Of a stretch of 64,000 bases of DNA, positions 62,360 to 64,000 are shown piece after piece. The number at the start of each line of letters is the position of its first letter. The stretch's first letter is position 1. Source of the DNA: Larkinella soli (GTDB taxonomy: Bacteria; Bacteroidota; Bacteroidia; Cytophagales; Spirosomataceae); the NCBI RefSeq assembly GCF_003703975.1, contig NZ_QTJY01000001.1, forward strand, positions 248,001 through 312,000, given 5' to 3'. Position numbers and translations under genes: made by a program. A model generated the notes under the pieces. It was not told the DNA's origin, did no database searches, and saw nothing but the letters and a program-made list of their open reading frames with translations.

Positions 62360-63256
62360 TTACGCCACCAGTTCCACTAACCGGTCCTTCTGAAGGACGG
62401 TTTTCATCCGCTCGCCCAGGTCATCGGAGGCCGTATACAGCGGCAGGCGGACGCCTGAACCGGTGATGCCCAGGATTTCCAGGATTTTCTTCACCCCGAC
62501 GGGGTTGCCCTCTTCATACAGCAGGGGATCGATGCGGAGGAAGTGGCCCAGTTCGCGGGAGGCAAAACCGAAATCCCCCTGAAGGGCCGCGTGAATCATG
62601 CCGGAGAACTTCGTCGGAAAGGCATTGGCGATGACCGACATGACCCCGGAGCCCCCGATGCTGATGATGGGTACGGCCTGGACGTCATCGCCGGAAATGA
62701 GCAGGAAGTCCTCCGGCTTGTCGCGGACGATCTCCATACACTGCTCGATGATGCAGGAAGCCTCTTTCACCCCGATGATGTTCGGATGCTGGGCCAGCGT
62801 ACAGATCGTCTCGGCCGACATGTTGATCCCGGTCCGGGGCGGAATGTTATAGAGGATGACCGACACCGGGCTGGCCTCGGCAATCCGCGTAAAATGTTCG
62901 ATAACTCCCCGTTTTCCCGGCTTATTGTAATAGGGACAGACCGACAGAATGGCGTCGACGCCCTGAAAATCTGTACTCTTTATCGTTTCCACCACTTCGG
63001 AGGTGTCGTTCCCGCCCACCCCGTAGACAATCGGAAGCTGCCTTGTGTTATTCTCCTTCAGAAACCGCAAAAGCTCCTTTTTTTCGGATTTGCCCACCGT
63101 CGGGGATTCACCGGTGGTACCTTGCAGCACAAAATAATCGACGCCACCGTCGGAAATGTGCTGAATAAGCCGCCCGAATCCAGCATAGTCGATGGAAAGG
63201 TCGGCATTGAAGGGGGTAACCATGGCAACCCCAACGCCTTTGAAACGAGAATTCAT
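62360..63256 (-). CDS. dapA: 4-Hydroxy-tetrahydrodipicolinate synthase
   Basis: First committed enzyme of lysine/diaminopimelate synthesis, condensing pyruvate and aspartate semialdehyde. It is a TIM-barrel class I aldolase of 298 residues from the ATG at 63256. Seen are VAMVTPFNADLSID, the TTGESPT motif, YNIPPRTGINMSAETI with the active tyrosine, and the Schiff-base lysine in NIIGVKEAS; GDDVQAVPIISIGGSGVMSV is the late signature. The extension of the frame to 63340 overlaps the promoter and ligA and is rejected. Lysine feedback residues cannot be judged here. Confidence 0.97.
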   Translation of the reverse strand: MNSRFKGVGVAMVTPFNADLSIDYAGFGRLIQHISDGGVDYFVLQGTTGESPTVGKSEKKELLRFLKENNTRQLPIVYGVGGNDTSEVVETIKSTDFQGVDAILSVCPYYNKPGKRGVIEHFTRIAEASPVSVILYNIPPRTGINMSAETICTLAQHPNIIGVKEASCIIEQCMEIVRDKPEDFLLISGDDVQAVPIISIGGSGVMSVIANAFPTKFSGMIHAALQGDFGFASRELGHFLRIDPLLYEEGNPVGVKKILEILGITGSGVRLPLYTASDDLGERMKTVLQKDRLVELVA

Positions 63257-63302
63257 GTACTTGATCTGGAAAAATAGGGATAAACGAACCGGGATCTCTA
63301 TA

Positions 63303-63310
63303 CAAAGGTA
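63303..63310 (-). promoter_or_regulatory. Candidate -7 box for dapA
   Basis: Top strand CAAAGGTA is TACCTTTG on the coding strand, 47 bases before the ATG. The nearest CAAA for a -33 box is 27 bases away, too far, so dapA may depend on weaker -33 contacts or read-through from ligA. Confidence 0.5.
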
Positions 63311-63336
63311 GGGTTTTTGGCCGTAAAACAGTAGGC

Positions 63337-64000
63337 TCAAACCGTCAGCATAGCCAGAAACTCGTCCTCCCCGATCATCGGTACCCCCAGATTCTGAGCC
63401 TTTTCCACCTTGGAAGGGCCGGCATTTTCGCCCACAATGAGGTAACTGAGTTTTTTGGAAACCCCACTCACCAGCTTTCCGCCGTGGGCATCGATCTCGC
63501 GTTCCAGTTCCTCCCGGCTGAAATTCGTGAACGTACCGGTATACAGGAAGGTCTTTCCGGACAGGGTATCTCCCTTCTTTTCAACCACCTTCCGCTCCTG
63601 CGACATCTGCAATCCCGCCAGCCGAAGCCGCTCCACATAAACACGGTTTTCCGAATCGGCAAACCAGGCCACCAGACTCCGGGCAATCCGGTCGCCCACT
63701 TCCGGAGCGGTGATCAGCGTTTCGTAAGGTGCGGCCATGAGGTCGTCGAGACTACCGAAATAGTCGGCCAGCTTTTCGGCGATCGTATTGCCGACGTACC
63801 GGATGCCGAGGGCGAACAGGACGTTCCGGAAAGGCTGGGCTTTGGAGCGTTCGATGGCGTTCAGGATATTGTCGACGGTTTTCTGCTTGAAACTGACTAC
63901 CCGGGTTTTGCCGGTTTCCTCATCCGTAAATTTCTTTTCCAGCCCGAACAGCTGCCCGAAGGTCAGTTCGTAGAGGTCGGCGGGGCTTTTTACCAGCCCC
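63337..64000 (-). CDS. ligA: NAD-dependent DNA ligase, C-terminal part (partial at window edge)
   Basis: NAD-dependent ligase that seals nicks in replication and repair. The frame is open to the right edge, so the adenylation domain lies outside; about 220 residues are visible. They cover the end of the OB/helix-hairpin-helix region (PFRNVLFALGIRYVGNTIAE, then KLADYFGSLDDLMAAPYETL) and a complete C-terminal BRCT domain (LSGKTFLYTGTFTNFSREEL, GGKLVSGVSKKLSYLIVGEN, ending in GEDEFLAMLTV). Stop codon at 63337. The ATG at 63738 is internal, not the gene start. dapA follows on the same strand. Confidence 0.96.
   Translation of the reverse strand, partial: GLVKSPADLYELTFGQLFGLEKKFTDEETGKTRVVSFKQKTVDNILNAIERSKAQPFRNVLFALGIRYVGNTIAEKLADYFGSLDDLMAAPYETLITAPEVGDRIARSLVAWFADSENRVYVERLRLAGLQMSQERKVVEKKGDTLSGKTFLYTGTFTNFSREELEREIDAHGGKLVSGVSKKLSYLIVGENAGPSKVEKAQNLGVPMIGEDEFLAMLTV

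Noticed and set aside
1-64000. CRISPR array, rRNA genes, insertion sequences or prophage
   Set aside because: No spaced direct repeats, rRNA sequence, transposase or phage genes were found on either strand.

Overview
The window is a chromosomal segment of a member of the Bacteroidota, most likely a GC-rich Cytophagales lineage close to Spirosoma or Larkinella. Several things point there: promoter boxes of the form TAnnTTTG with an upstream TTTG or TTG, in place of classical -10/-35 boxes; no consistent Shine-Dalgarno sequences; DUF5916, DUF2452, DUF6970-like, DUF1460 and class-IV-type deacetylase families; a menaquinone pathway; and proteins with signal peptides followed by outer-membrane beta-barrels. 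The genus is an inference. There is no rRNA, prophage, transposase or CRISPR array, and base composition looks even, so this reads as core chromosome with some accessory genes.

Layout. 1-1760: the 3' part of topA followed one base later by a sirtuin-type deacylase that lacks the usual zinc cysteines. 1791-4287: YitT membrane protein, a small membrane protein and folD. 4389-7352: a large secreted HExxH metallopeptidase joined to a TolB-like propeller and a probable barrel. 7478-11631: single-domain response regulator, a glycosyltransferase-like protein, a class-3-type aldehyde dehydrogenase and an XRE regulator. 11713-16741: polytopic membrane protein, an unknown gene abutting menE, DUF2452 and menB. 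16786-20698: rhamnose kinase and isomerase, divergent from a GntR regulator. 20971-22484: DUF1080 and DUF1460 proteins, preceded by a nested palindromic repeat.

22578-31759 is a malto-oligosaccharide locus. Two divergent operons encode two exported GH13 enzymes, an inner-membrane sugar permease, beta-phosphoglucomutase and a GH65 maltose phosphorylase. Together they would cut starch fragments outside the cytoplasm, import maltose, split it with phosphate and send glucose 1-phosphate to glycolysis. No SusC/SusD pair is in the window. 31836-36512 holds lipoproteins of unknown role, including an overlapping pair. Then come a methyltransferase, dnaK, a DUF937-like protein, a NuiA-type nuclease inhibitor and a basic low-complexity exported protein.

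41182-47863 is mainly translation genes on the minus strand: rplT, rpmI, infC and thrS, followed upstream by a TPR lipoprotein, an RlmI-like methyltransferase, an EVE-domain protein and a DinB protein. 48193-51634 carries an ECF sigma factor, a DUF6580-like membrane protein, a bestrophin and an exported transglutaminase-like protein. 51653-54394 is an unusual operon of a class-IV-like histone deacetylase homologue, a secreted NTF2-like protein and a short solitary hydantoinase A-like protein. 54431-61906 has an SDR enzyme, two small unknown proteins, two tandem tRNA-Glu genes, an M14 peptidase, a DUF5916 protein and a tiny lipoprotein. The window closes with a small coiled-coil protein, dapA and the 3' part of ligA.

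No clearly new defence or mobile system was found. The best candidates for undescribed biology are the deacetylase/NTF2/hydantoinase operon, the overlapping lipoprotein pair, the unknown gene fused end-to-start with menE, the zinc-less sirtuin, and three repeat structures in intergenic DNA. Start codons were moved downstream of the longest open frame wherever a signal peptide, conserved N-terminus or ATG supported it.
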